Part shown: piece after piece, positions 1-10,856 of the stretch
How positions within the stretch are numbered: position 1 is the first letter of the stretch
How the letters are laid out: every line of letters begins with the position of its first letter
Assembly: GCF_932526225.1 (NCBI RefSeq)
Contig: NC_064046.1
Location: forward strand, 11,371,719 to 11,435,718
Direction of reading: 5' to 3'
Source: Nematostella vectensis
Lineage: Eukaryota; Cnidaria; Anthozoa; Actiniaria; Edwardsiidae
DNA length: 64,000 bases
Notes under the pieces: model-generated
The model's database searches: none
Told to the model about the DNA's origin: nothing
Seen by the model: only the letters and a program-made list of their open reading frames with translations
Translations under genes and position numbers: made by a program

Positions 1-235
1 CTCTTAATGTAATAACTGGTTTCTAACGTAATACCAAGTGGCTCTTAATGTAATAACTGGCTCTTAGCGTAATACCAAGTTGCTCTTAATGTATCATACC
101 AAGAGGTTCTTAATGTAATAACTGGCTGTTAGCGTAATACCAAGTCGCTCCTAATGTAATAACGGCTCTTAGCGTCATACCAAGTGGCTCCTAATGTAAT
201 AGGAGCCAGTTATTACATTAAAAGCCACTTGGTAT
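1..235. repeat. Minisatellite of ~20-bp units
   Basis: Two alternating units of about 20 bp are repeated from the window edge: one like CTCTTAATGTAATAACTGG, the other like CTCTTAGCGTAATACCAAGT. The last part (from about 200) turns into an inverted copy of the same motif, so the array ends in a short palindrome. It lies in the intron immediately upstream of the PAN-domain exon and continues off the left edge. No coding potential is seen. Confidence 0.85.
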
Positions 236-345
236 GACACTAAAAGCCAGTTTGCCATGCCCCTCTGATGGCTTGGTCACATTGTCCTGTAAATTGATAA
301 CAACCACAATGATTGTCTCCATAAATCCGTTTCCCCTTATTTTAG

Positions 346-3300
346 ATCATAGCTTGGAGGGTTCTGTTTTGGCTGCGGCACAAGCATCCTCCCCCATAGA
401 TTGCGCAGCTCTTTGTACTTCGAGAGGCCCAGAATGCAAGTCTTACAATTACGCACATGCGCATAGACTTTGCGAGATCAACAGCGGGAACAAGACGGAG
501 AATGCTGAGATGTTTGTGATCAAAAAAGGATTCACCCACTATGAGGAAGAGCCAGTGAAGGTAACAGTGATTAATTCGGAAGCCAAGAGAGGGGTCACGA
601 TTGGAGCTTCCGCAACCGGGTTAGAGCTAGTGTAATTGAGTTAAAGCTAGCGTAACTGGGTCAGAGCTAGCGTAACCGGGTTAGAGCTAGCGTAACCGGG
701 TTAGAGCTAGTGTAACTGGGTTAGAGCTAGCGTAACTGGGTTAGAGCTAGTGTAACTGGGTTAGAGCTGGCGCAACCGGGTTTAGAGCTAGTGTAACTGG
801 GTTAGAGCAGGCGCAACCGACTGGGTTAGAGCTGGCGCAACCGGGTTAGAGCTAGCATAACAGGGATAGAGCTAGTGTAACTGGGTTAGAGCTTGCGTAA
901 CCGGGTTAGAGCTAGCAAAACAGGGATAGAGCTAGTGTAACTGGGTTAGAGCTTGCGTAACCGGGTTAGAGCTAGCAAAACAGGGATAGAGCTAGTGTAA
1001 CTGGGTTAGAGCTTGCGTAACCGGGTTAGAGCTAGCAAAACAGGGATAGAGCTAGTGTAGCTGGGTTAGAGCTGGCGTAACTGAGTTAGAGCTTGCGTAA
1101 CCGGGTTAGAGCTAGCATAACAGGGATAGAGCTAGTGTAACTGGGTTAGAGCTTACGTAACCGGGTTAGAGCTAGCAAAACAGGGATAGAGCTAGTGTAG
1201 CTGGGTTAGAGCTGGCGTAACTGGGTTAGAGCTTGCGTAACCGGGTTAGAGCTAGCGTAGCTGGGTTAGAGCTGGCGCAACCGGGTTTAGAGCTAGCGTA
1301 GCTGGATTAGAGCTGGCGCAACCGGGTTAGAGCTAGCGTAACGGGTTAGAGCTGGCGTAACTGGGTTAGAGCTGGCGCAACCGGGTTTAGAGCTAGCGTA
1401 ACTGGGTTAGAGCTGGCGCAACCGGGTTTAGAGCTAGCGTAACTGGGTTAGAGCTTGCGTAACTGGGTAAGAGCTAGTGTAACTGGGTTAGAGCTGGCGT
1501 AACTGGGTTAGAGCTGGCGCAACCGGGTTTAGAGCTAGCGTAACTGGGTTAGAGCTAGCGCAACCGGGTTAGAGCTAGCGTAACGGGTTAGAGCTTGCGT
1601 AACTGGGTAAGAGCTGGTGTAACTGGGTTAGAGCTAGCGTAACTGTGCGCAATGCATCTTGGGCCCAGGGCGAGAAGATTCCATTGTGTGCAGTGGCGGC
1701 CTTTGTGCAAATCGGGGAAAAAATTGGATTCCACTTTTCTCGATATCGATTATTCCGGATATAAAACCTCATCCAATGGTAAATGTTGATTAACACATAT
1801 TACAAACACTCGTGTTTTTCTTATAAAATGCACACTGTATTTTGGCAAGCTTCTAAGGTGGGACAAGGGGTAAGTGTTCCTTCGGAAGCGCCGGGAAGTC
1901 TGACTAAATGGCTGCACATAACTCGTTCTGGTTCTCACTAAGATGAATGAAAAATTGTAAGGGTAAACGCAACACTCTTACCAGAGCCGCGGCAGGTCAC
2001 GTCAGATGGGGGGGGGGGGGGGGGAGTGGGGGGCACAATACAGAAACATTAAGAAATTTTTGGGAGACACAGCCACGCCCACACAGGTAATTTCCTCATA
2101 ATTTTTAAACATATTTAGGGGGGGACATGCCCCCAGTGCCCCACCCTCTGCTATGGCCCTGCTTATGATTGCATTTCAGTGTGAATGTGAAGAATGTAAT
2201 TAGTGGTAATTTAGTATTACAACTCACTACTTAAGTATTATACGGGTGTGTTATAGTGGACTTTTTGGGTGGCAAACTAGAGCGCGCTAAGGATTAGCGG
2301 CAAAATATCAGCAACAAAAAGCAAATTGTTCAGTGCTTACGAAAAAAAAGCCGGAACCCTTTTTTTTACAGGAAGGATTAAGTTTCATTTAAAGATTTTA
2401 TTTTTTCGTTGTTCTCTGGTGTGAGGGCCGCATTCATTCTGATTTTTTTATTTGATTATTTTGTTTTGAATTTGCAACCCAGAAAGGTCGAGGGATGTCT
2501 TAGCGCAAGTCTTCTATTAGCTTGAGGTCATTAGTGTGTTGAATTCCTGAAAAGAGAGGATCATTAGCTACGATCATTAAACTGCTATTGATTAAAAATA
2601 TACTCTATTTTAACAGTCACCTGCGGAGTACATCGCTAACTTCACCACCCTTGGCGCTGGAGGTCGAACTGGTCCAACTTCATTTGGTGACCACTACAAG
2701 GGCCAATCGCATGCTGATCACGTGACACTGGTCAGCGGTATCCAGCACTGGACAGTGCCTCACTCCGGTGCATATAGAATTGAGGCGGTTGGGGCCAGCG
2801 GTGGATACGACACTACGGACAATGCTAAAGCATACCGTGGTAGGGGAGCCAAAATGGCGGGGACGTTCACCCTGAATAAAGGCGACATTATCAAGATCCT
2901 TGTTGGTCAGGAAGGAGGCATAAATTCGGTAGCAAAAAGTACTGGAGGGGGTGGTGGGAGTTTTGTTGTCAAGGGTGATACCCCGCTACTTGTTGCAGGA
3001 GGAGGGGGCGGAACTGAATCTCCTTTGTCTAGACATGCGCCCTGTGATGCAAGCAAAACCACTAGCGGCAATAGTGGTTATGGTGGACTAGCCTGGCCGG
3101 GAGGGACTGGAGGAAACGGGGCTACCACTGCGGACAGCGATAACTCTGGTCAGTTATAAATTGATTTGATTTCTCTCTTCCACATCACCATCTGCATCAT
3201 CAATAACTTACGAAACTAAGATATGACCACCACACCACCACCGCCGCCGCCGCCGACCACCGACCACCGACCACCGACCACCACCAACCACCACCACCAC

Positions 3301-6228
3301 CACTAAACTTCAAGTTTAGAATTTGCGCATTGTATATTTGATATAAAGATAGACAATATTATTAGAACATTATCTGGGTCTATTCCAGAAACTATTAATA
3401 CTAATACGGTTACTAGTACAGTGGGGTAGTCTACTATGGGTCTTAACGTAGTTGTTGATTTATCTAGCCGGGAACTTAGCCGTGGGAAGGTTGCTCTTCT
3501 TTCTAAGGGTCTTAAATTTTGTCCTACTCCTAATGAGTTGGATGTTTTTGCTTTACGTAAGGATATTAATGATTTCGTTAGGCGTATAAGGTTAAGGGAA
3601 TATTTTTATGATCCGGATGCCGTAGATGCAGATTTTTCGGAAACCCCAGCTTTTAGAAAAAAATCATCTTGGTGTCCGGAAAAAGGTCGCGAAGTTGATA
3701 TAGAGGCGTACGCTAAAGCCTTTGAGGAAGAGATCTTATCTTCAACCAAACAAGGTAAGATTATAGTAATTTGACTCAGGATGAACGCCGAGCTCTTAAG
3801 GATTTAAGGTATGCTAAGGATATAGTTATAAAGGGGGCGAATAAGGGGTCTGGGGTAGTGGTCATGGATAAGGATAAGTGTATTCAAGAGGCACTAAGAC
3901 AGCTCAGTGACAAGGAGGTATATAAGAAAACCAAGGATCTCACGCAGTATATTACGGAGCTAGTAAATAGAAGGGTACATAAGTTGTCTGCTGATGGATT
4001 TATAGATGATAAGACTCTAGATTATCTTATCATCAATGGTAAGCCCAGGGTAGGTCTCCTTTCTAAAATACATAAGAAGGGTAACCCAGGTAGGCCAGTC
4101 ATATCGGGGTGTAATACTTGCACTGAAAAGATATCTGAGTTTGTAGATTATCATATTAAGGATATGGTGCCATCTATACCATCCCATATTAAGGATACTA
4201 AACATTTTCTTAATATAGTGAGGGATATGGGAACTTTACCTCAGGGGGCTATCTTAGTCACAGCAGATGTGGTTGGGCTCTACCCCCACATACCCCATGA
4301 TGAGGGGTTGGAGGCTCTTAAAGCCGCTTTGGACAAACGTGGTAAGTTAACAGATAATTATATTCCTACTGAGGACCTTGTGGACTTAGCTCGCATTGTC
4401 CTGGAGAATAATAACTTAGTATTTAATAAGAAGCATTATTTACAAGTATTAGGTACGGCTATAGGTACTAGAATGGCATCATCATATGCTAATCTTTTTA
4501 TGGCTAAAGTGGAAAAGGAAATCATAGACTCTTATGGCGTAGGTATATCGATGACATTTTCATGATCTGGACTGAAGGTGAGGACGCTCTGAGAGAGTTT
4601 ATGGCTCACATGAACTCTATACATAGAACTACTAGTCAGGTAATTTTTTTGGATGTTTCACTTACTCTTAGGGATGGGTTTATCTCCACAGATCTGTATA
4701 GTAAGCCAACTGATAAGAATCAATATCTTTTTCATACGTCCTGTCATCCGTCTGGTTGTAAGAAAGGCATTCCTTTTGTGCAGGCACTACGTATTCGTAG
4801 GATATGTCCGGAAGACTCTTCTTTCGAAAAGAGGGTATTAGAGTTACAAAGTTATTTAGTTAATAGGGCTTATGACAGCAGGTTTGTGGGGAGGGAAGTT
4901 GGCCGGGTTAGACGTATTCCGTAGGGACGACACATTGAAAGACAGGCCTAAGGGTAAGAATGATCGTGTACCTTTTGTCGTCACTTTTCATCCAGCTTTA
5001 CCTAATTTGCCTGGTATTCTTCGTAATTTACAGCCAGCTCTCAATCTTCTAGTAGATGTAGGGGTGCTATTGGTAGGGTACCTATGGTGGCTTATAGGAA
5101 ACCTAGCAGTTTAAAGGATATGTTGGTGTACTCCTCTCTTAAAGAGGATAGTACTCAGGTTAGAGGTTGTGGTAAATGTGGCGGTAAAAGGTGTAGGGTG
5201 TGTAACTTTCTTAAGACAGGGCGGGAGTTTCGCAGTACAGTTACTAATAAGAAATATGTCATTAATTTTGACTTGGACTGTAACTCAGATTTTGTTGTTT
5301 ATCTAATTACTTGCTCTATGTGTAGCAAGAAATACGTTGGGTCTACAATCAATAGTTTTAGGAATTGTTTTAATAATCATAAAAGTAGGTTAAATAAGCA
5401 CCCTAGTTTACCGGTTAGTGAAAGAGTTAAGGATGACCTTATCTATCAACATTTTCATTGCGACTGTCATTTAGGTCTTAATAATGTTATGGTACAACTT
5501 ATAGATAAGTGTAACTCTGAGGCTCAGCTTAGGGAAAGGGAAGGCCAGTGGGCTTATCGGCTTAAGTCTATCTACCCGCGAGGTCTTAATAGTGATGACT
5601 TTTTTTGTAGTAGGAACCCACGTAGAGATGTGTAAATTCTTTTTATCCATAGCGCGCGCTATTCTAGAAAATGCGCGTTTTTGTCAGTTGTAATGTTTTT
5701 GCGTCTCGCGCCACTATTCTGATGTAAATAAGCTTGTAACGATTCACCTTCTTCAGTCTGCCCTGAAGAAGTCTTATTAAAAACGAAAATTTGGCAGAGT
5801 CGAATTCCAGTTTTTGGTGTATTGATATAAAGATAGGGGATAAGAAAGAAGATATTTTTTCCATTTAATCTACAGGTGGAGGCGGTGGTGGTTACCTCAC
5901 AGGCGGACGGAGCAGCACGGTGTTCGGTGGAGAATACGGAACTGGGGGGGAGGGTGGGAAGGCATTCGTGAATGGTGGAGTTGGAGGGCGCTCGTATACT
6001 AATTCCATAGTCGGGGGGTTTGGTGGTGGAGGGGGGGCGTATGGTAACGGGGGAGGGGCAGCTGGGGGCGGGGGTTACTCAGGGGGTGCTAGTGGGGACA
6101 ACAATTATGATTCCTGTGGGGGTGGTGGAGGGTCCTATAATGCTGGTTCCGACAAGCAAGAGGAATGTTGTTATAATGAGGCCGGTCATGGCCATGTGTC
6201 GGTTTATCTTATATCAATATTTGGGTGA
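346..6228 (+). CDS. PAN/apple plus ALK-type glycine-rich domain protein (5' end missing)
   Basis: Three exons are visible: 346-560, 2617-3148 and 5876-6228 (TGA at 6226-6228). Acceptors are TTTTAG, TAACAG and CTACAG; donors are AAG|gtaaca and CTG|gtcagt. Phases join cleanly (phase 0, then a split Gly codon), giving 365 visible residues. The first exon encodes a PAN/apple-like segment with the spaced cysteines of DCAALC, ECKSY and LCEIN. The second starts with the F-T-T-L-G-A-G-G-R-T-G-P motif typical of the ALK/LTK-type glycine-rich domain, followed by WTVP, RGRGAK and ILVGQ. The third is the glycine-rich tail ending CGGGGGSYNAG and GHGHVSVYL. No transmembrane or kinase segment follows the domain, so unlike ALK this is probably secreted or matrix-bound; this is inference. 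Upstream exons, including any signal peptide, lie outside the window. A poly(A) signal candidate is AATAAA at 6514-6519. Confidence 0.8.
600..1650. repeat. 20-bp minisatellite array (~50 units)
   Basis: About fifty head-to-tail copies of a 20-bp unit close to GGGTTAGAGCTAGCGTAACT. Variants at the GCTAGCGT/GCTGGCGC/GCTTGCGT positions are arranged in a higher-order pattern: a roughly 60-bp triplet recurs at 880-1060. The array fills the 5' part of the intron after the PAN exon and begins about 40 bp after the donor. Long overlapping reading frames here are artefacts of the repeat. Confidence 0.95.
1981..2162. repeat. Dispersed GGCC-TAGC short repeat with poly-G, copy 1
   Basis: Shares its body (CAGAAACATTAAGAAATTTT, then CATGCCCCCAGTGCCCCACC) and its imperfect terminal inverted repeats (about AGGGCCATAGCAGG) with copies near 20739, 30974 and 46523. 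A 16-17 bp G tract lies at about 2009. No coding capacity. It looks like a MITE family; class not determined. Confidence 0.6.
3231..3304. repeat. CAC/CCG microsatellite
   Basis: Imperfect trinucleotide run of CAC and CCG with CACCGAC interruptions, in the intron just downstream of exon 2 of the glycine-rich gene. Confidence 0.85.
3436..5635 (+). pseudogene. Decayed Penelope-like RT / GIY-YIG endonuclease reading frame
   Basis: The coding region is split over frames by at least four shifts, at about 3765, 4540, 4915 and 5075. RT landmarks are RPVISG near 4090, ADVVGLYPHIPH near 4265, GTAIGTRMASS near 4450 and the catalytic YIDD at 4544-4555. The YIDD codons sit in a different frame from the preceding RT block, so the shift falls just before the active site. 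A C-terminal block (5084-5632) has a Cys-rich linker (CGKCGGKRCRVC, residues 29-40 of the block) and a GIY-YIG-like core (VVYL, residues 71-74; KYVGST, residues 83-88). It is almost certainly non-autonomous now. One programmed shift cannot be excluded, but four are not plausible. Confidence 0.85.
5757..5798 (+). ncRNA. Hammerhead-like ribozyme motif in Penelope 3' region
   Basis: Stem I strands TCTGCC (5757-5762) and GGCAGA (5793-5798) pair perfectly. Between them are CTGAAGA (fits CUGANGA), an imperfect stem II (GTCTT against AAAAC) and GAAA, then ATTT with almost no stem III. Predicted cleavage would be after T5792 (UUU). Penelope-like elements are known to carry minimal hammerheads with tiny stem III. 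A related copy at 22735-22776 has a perfect GTCTT/AAGAC stem II, showing covariation-like support. Activity is untested and stem III is very weak. Confidence 0.55.
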
Positions 6229-7500
6229 CCTTCATACCCACTCGGGCGACCTCTTGGAGATCTGGGTCTAAGGGCTTTTCAAGATCAGTGGGAAAATGAT
6301 TTGACCAAGCAATCAAGTTTTTCTAACACATAGACGCGAGTCTAGAATTGACAGGGATCAGCATTTTTCACCATGTTTTCTGGAGATCCGGGAGCGGGAA
6401 AAACTATGGAAAAGTATGTGGGGAATATGTTTGATATGCTTATAATAAAAGTAGTAATTCTTTCTGTTATTTAGTGATACTCACTGTCAATTAGTTGTGA
6501 GAAGTTGGTGTTTAATAAATTAATCGAAGTGTGAAACCATCTAATTCATTTTTTAAAATGAGAGAAGATGTTTTATATTTTGATCTAGAGAAGCGGGATT
6601 GCTTTTCTCTAACAATTACCGGTCAACTTTCTAATCGTGTAAAGTTTGAATTTCTGAAACATGTATTCTTCTAGAAACTCAGACTGATGTGGGTGAGGGG
6701 GGAGGGGAAGGGGTATTTGCTTCCCTTTATCTGCTATTGTATATCGTTATGCCCTCACTTGTGAATAAAATGTTCTTAAGTTATTTTCATTGCTATCTCA
6801 ATAAAGCTGGTAAAAATCTGATAAATATATCTTTACTATATAGAGCGCCCACCAAAGGGGCCTGACCGCGGTCTCACTTGAACGAGTTGGAAACCGAGCC
6901 TAGAAACGTCCAACAGGGGATTATGCTATATAACGAATGCCAGTCCCCAAAGCGGAACACGTTTTGGCACGCTCTAGCTCTTGATAGTGCTATTCATAAC
7001 TCTTAAAATGAAATTATGTTAAAAAATAAACTAATATCAGAGACTAAGCACTATTCAATAAATTTATAAGCACATAAACAATTTGTTCAAGTCAAGAGAA
7101 GTCATAAAAACTATAAAAACTATAAAAAATGCATTCATGTTTAGCATGGCAAACAATTTCTATAATCAAAATCTTTATCATCAAAATAGCATTGTGTCGA
7201 TCGATGTAATCCAACTGATCCCAATAAAAAAATTCCCGTTTGGCAGTAGGAAAGGTTGTCCAGGTGCAATACAAAAGTTGTTATATAACCACGATAAGAA
7301 ATAATAATCATTTAGATGTTTGTTCCGGGATCTGTTACTGACAACCGCTTTGTAAAAGAAAGACATCTGTGAAATATTCAGATAAAGACAATGCAAGAGG
7401 AAATCACTTTATACTATATACGTGACTCATTTTAATATTCAATTACCTATTTTGTTTTAAAATCTGCTAGAAACTCCCCTCTTTGGTTAGGTCTGCATGG
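6229..7500. other. Intergenic, no gene recognised
   Basis: 3' UTR and spacer of the glycine-rich gene. A GC-richer block at about 6842-6980 starts with TAGAGCGCCCACC, also present in the opsin intron near 52704 and 53081. I tested it mentally as tRNA, 5S rRNA and U1/U2/U4 snRNA without a match. Poly(A)-like AATAAA motifs lie at 6514 and near 6765. Confidence 0.6.
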
Positions 7501-7509
7501 GTCAAACCT

Positions 7510-7546
7510 GATTGGCCGGCTCTATCGCGCTATTACGCTTATAAAG
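7510..7546 (+). promoter_or_regulatory. CCAAT-box and TATA-box pair
   Basis: An inverted CCAAT box (GATTGGCC, 7510-7517) is followed by TATAAAG at 7540-7546, about 200 bp upstream of the 7746 start codon. Spacing is that of a focused RNA polymerase II core promoter, with initiation expected near 7570-7575. Supports the small gene downstream. Confidence 0.5.
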
Positions 7547-7745
7547 ATGCGACGTTTTAGACGAAATTTTAGTCAATGCTTCTGGCCTTGTTAAACGATA
7601 AAGCACTAGCTTTACTCAGAGTAATTTGAGGAATTTTAAGTCAAGGTCGCTACCAACGTGAGATTTTCGGGGTTGAAGACCACAACACAATCAAACGCTA
7701 ATAGCGGTCCAAATTGACAAAATTATAGAAAGGATAAACGGTTCA

Positions 7746-8150
7746 ATGGATTTATTCACAACTCGATGCGGAAAATCCAGCCTGGAAGAGAACATGATTG
7801 ACTCGACAGACCTACGAAGTCAGCGAAGCAAAAAAAATCATGCAAGAACTAGTGAACCATCTCTTTTGATGAACAATCCTATTTTGAACAGCCTTGCCGG
7901 GAACAGAAGTGCTAGAGAGAATCGCCGAGCAAATAGACGACCGCAAAGCGCGTCAGTCGTGGAGTCTATGCGAGCTTTCGCGATGGCCGGCTTACAGGAC
8001 TTCATCCCAACACAGAGTGATCCTGACCTTAGCTCACATTATTCTAACTCCCAAGCAAAACTAAAAGAAGACTTCAGAGAAAACATTCAAGAAAAACAAA
8101 TAATGGACAGAGATATTTTGAATTGGTATAGAAGAGAATACGGTATTTAA
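7746..8150 (+). CDS. Small intronless gene, 134 aa, unknown function
   Basis: An uninterrupted frame from ATG to TAA encodes 134 residues. The composition is rich in Ser, Arg and Asn, with a basic stretch (ENRRANRRPQS, about residues 59-69), no signal peptide and no membrane segment. The C-terminal third is charged and probably helical (KEDFRENIQEKQIMDRDILNWYRREYG). A TATA-like site lies about 200 bp upstream and AATAAA at about 8401-8406 is 250 bp downstream, giving a coherent roughly 830-nt transcript. I do not recognise the family. It could be a lineage-restricted gene, or the first exon of a longer one, though no good donor is seen before the stop. Confidence 0.55.
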   Translation: MDLFTTRCGKSSLEENMIDSTDLRSQRSKKNHARTSEPSLLMNNPILNSLAGNRSARENRRANRRPQSASVVESMRAFAMAGLQDFIPTQSDPDLSSHYSNSQAKLKEDFRENIQEKQIMDRDILNWYRREYGI

Positions 8151-9639
8151 GAAAAAAGATCAGATTTGTTCATTTGTGCAGTTTGTAGTTTCTGAAGGCT
8201 TGTGGAGTCATCTGGGACGGTTTTCAGTACTGGGACAATTTTAAACTTATATGAATGCAGGTATGCAGTATAATATAAGCATATTTGATTTCACAGACTG
8301 CCCGACCAAAAAAAAACTATAAAATGACATATTTTGTACTTTTATTGTAAATAGTCAACTACTTGTATGTATGCGATATTCTTGAAAGTTTCTTTTAGAA
8401 AATAAAGTCGTCATCGAATAACAGTTTAAATATATTTCATAAATATTTACTTACACAACAGCAGATAAGTATTTATTCATTTTACTGAATAACCTGGAAG
8501 TTTTGAATCGACGAATCTCAGCCAAAATATCAATCTGCAATCCTGATCACACTCATCTACTCATTTGCATATTAGTGAGCCCTGAAAGTCATTAGCATCT
8601 CAAACGTCGCTTACGGGAAAACGTTCTAATGAATGGAAGATGGATGAAAGATAGAAACTCAAAACAGTGCATGCTTGGAAAACCATCATTGTCAACGGTC
8701 ATTGTTAAGAGTAGTGAAAAAGTTTTTTGTATTTCGTTAAAACAAAAACAAAGCCGTTTTAATAATCTTACCAAGTCGATGACGTCCTTGCCTAGCGTAC
8801 TGCGTCACGATTATCGATTCTATCTGATTGTTAATGTTTCGAACGTGATATTTATTTATGCTGCAGGCGAATTGTAACAACCAAACAGCTGCTAAAAACA
8901 ATTTTCTACATCTAAAAAAAAACAATCCCTGCTTATAGATATAACAGATGTCCTTTTTTCTGTCTTATTTTTGATGCGTGCTTCAAATTTGAGAAGTTGG
9001 GTGAAGTGTTATTATGTATACACCCACAGGTAGCCTCAGTGAAGCTGTATAATTAGCGAAAAAAACACCCCCAAATCGTAATTAGGCATACATCTGACAA
9101 CAACAAGACATTTTCTAACTTTAAGGCAATTTTATTGGCAACATTTCACACACAAAAAAAATCGCTACTTCAATCCACTCGTTTTCACTTTTAAGAACAG
9201 CCGATTCCAAGCTACAAATAAGCTTCAAAACCATTTCCTGGGCTACCTGTAATACACCAAGGGGGCATAAGACATCTCACTTATTTTAAATAAGGTTGCA
9301 CTCAAAAATCTATGTATCGTAGCCCGAATTGGTTTATGGGTAGTGTGTATGCTAGATCCTGATGAAAGCCTTGCAAATGTTAACAAGCGCAAAAAAAGGG
9401 ATTCAACAAGCTTTTCAAACTTGAATTAGTGTTAAGTTACTCAAATTTATTGAAAAAAAAGTTTTTATCATCTCCCAGCTTTTCCTGTTTTTTTTTTTTT
9501 GTTTGTTTTTTTGGTGAGGATGAAAACAAAACAGCAATAAGCCTTTTTGAGGACGAGTTTTCATATGTTCGTAGTGTATGCGAATGATAAATTACTTATT
9601 TTTATTTCTTTTAAAAGCATTTCTTTCTATGGCTTCTTT

Positions 9640-10685
9640 CAAGAGAGCATAAGATAAGAGAGGGACACTTTGGTATTACCCGCGCGCCATGTCGATCCCG
9701 AATCCAGCTATTTTTAGTAACCACCACCCCACCACTGCGCGTGAGGATTTGCTCCTTTTACTTTTGTCCTACTCCCACGCGGGTTGCGTGTTGTTGTTTT
9801 GCAAACTCGAAAGGAATGAAAAGAGATCATGTAAAATAACTCGGGAGAAGAAAACAAGTCTAACTTAAGTTACCAAGATTGGCAAATATACTCACAGAAA
9901 GCTAAATCCCTGAATAGTTTGACTGTTTTGTTTGTCTGAGTGGCGAAGTCAAGTGAAGAAGAAAGAAAAAAACCGACGAGCGATAAAATGGCTGTGATAC
10001 TGCGTTTAATTCAAATCCCGACTCCAGCTTGTATAACAACAACATAGTAATATAACATATAATAATAACAACATCAAAGAAGTACAGTAATATCTCCCTC
10101 TTTATTTTCTCATTTTACAAAAGCTCAGATACTTCAGCTTGCTGGCTTTGATCATCACAAAAATGCATTCCCTCGCTACAAGGATAGTTTTATGAAATGT
10201 ATTTTTCTTGGATTCCTTTTCAATTCACCGAAATATTCACAAAAATCAATATTATATCTAATGTCTAACTTACAGATTTTGTTTGGCCATTAGGAAGATA
10301 ATGAATGTTGAAAAACCACGGAGAAGCAGCAAGTTAGAGCAAAAACGGTGATTGAAGCACGAGGTTTTCCGCTCTTGATTTTGAATGAAGTCTCGTTTTG
10401 GAAATCTTGCAATCCTCGAAGTACTACACCCCCTTAATAAACTGCAACCTTGATGCTAGAATGACATTTTCGATGGTATTTGTGCAAATAGGGTGTTTTT
10501 TTCGGTTTCATGTCACAAAATAGCTGCAAACTACAAGATGTCAATGCCAAAGCGCGGGGGTAGAGTGAGTAAAAATGCTCACGCGCAGTGTTGGGGTGGT
10601 GGTTACTAAAAATAGCCGGATTCGGAATCGACATGGCGGGTAATACCAAAGTGTCTCTCTCTTATCTTATGCTCTCTTGCTTCTT
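9640..10685. mobile_element. TIR element with ~120-bp inverted arms
   Basis: The left arm starts CAAGAGAGCATAAGATAAGA and the right arm is its reverse complement. Both also share GACACTTTGGTATTACCC and the TTTTTAGTAACCACCACCCC block. The interior (9790-10540) is AT-rich without a convincing coding region; the plus-strand frame at 10588-10845 runs across the right arm and is not believed. No clear target-site duplication was found, so ends are approximate. Confidence 0.6.
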
Positions 10686-10856
10686 CTTATGGCCTTGTCT
10701 TTTTTACTATGTCCAAAAATCTCGTTTAGAAAAAAAGACAACAGTACCACAGACAACCTCTTGCCCAGATGACCTAAACAAAGGGTCCATCGTATGGTTG
10801 CACCAAATGGCGCCATTGCAACACCAGCAACAACGCTGGCAATAAGGTCCTTTCTT

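Larger units (their letters stand above)
3338..5836 (+). mobile_element. Penelope-like retroelement inserted in an intron, with 15-bp TSD
   Basis: The insertion runs about 3353-5821. It is bounded by an exact 15-bp direct repeat, TTGATATAAAGATAG, at 3338-3352 and 5822-5836, read here as the target-site duplication. Between the copies are an N-terminal region, a reverse transcriptase and a GIY-YIG endonuclease, in the order and style of Penelope-like elements. The 3' untranslated part contains a hammerhead-like fold (separate entry). The host intron keeps its donor (3149) and acceptor (5875), so the insertion is on the sense strand of the glycine-rich gene and presumably spliced out. Partial copies of the tail occur near 22650-22857 (minus), 55232-55350 (plus) and 55944-56037 (minus). 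Confidence 0.85.

Noticed and set aside
6379-6474. Walker A-like GDPGAGKT in a 34-residue frame
   Set aside because: It lies in the 3' UTR of the glycine-rich gene, the frame stops after 34 codons and no other NTPase motif follows; taken as chance.
6842-6980. GC-rich block as a structural RNA gene
   Set aside because: Did not fit tRNA boxes, 5S rRNA or U1/U2/U4 signatures on either strand; it starts with a repeat also seen in the opsin intron.
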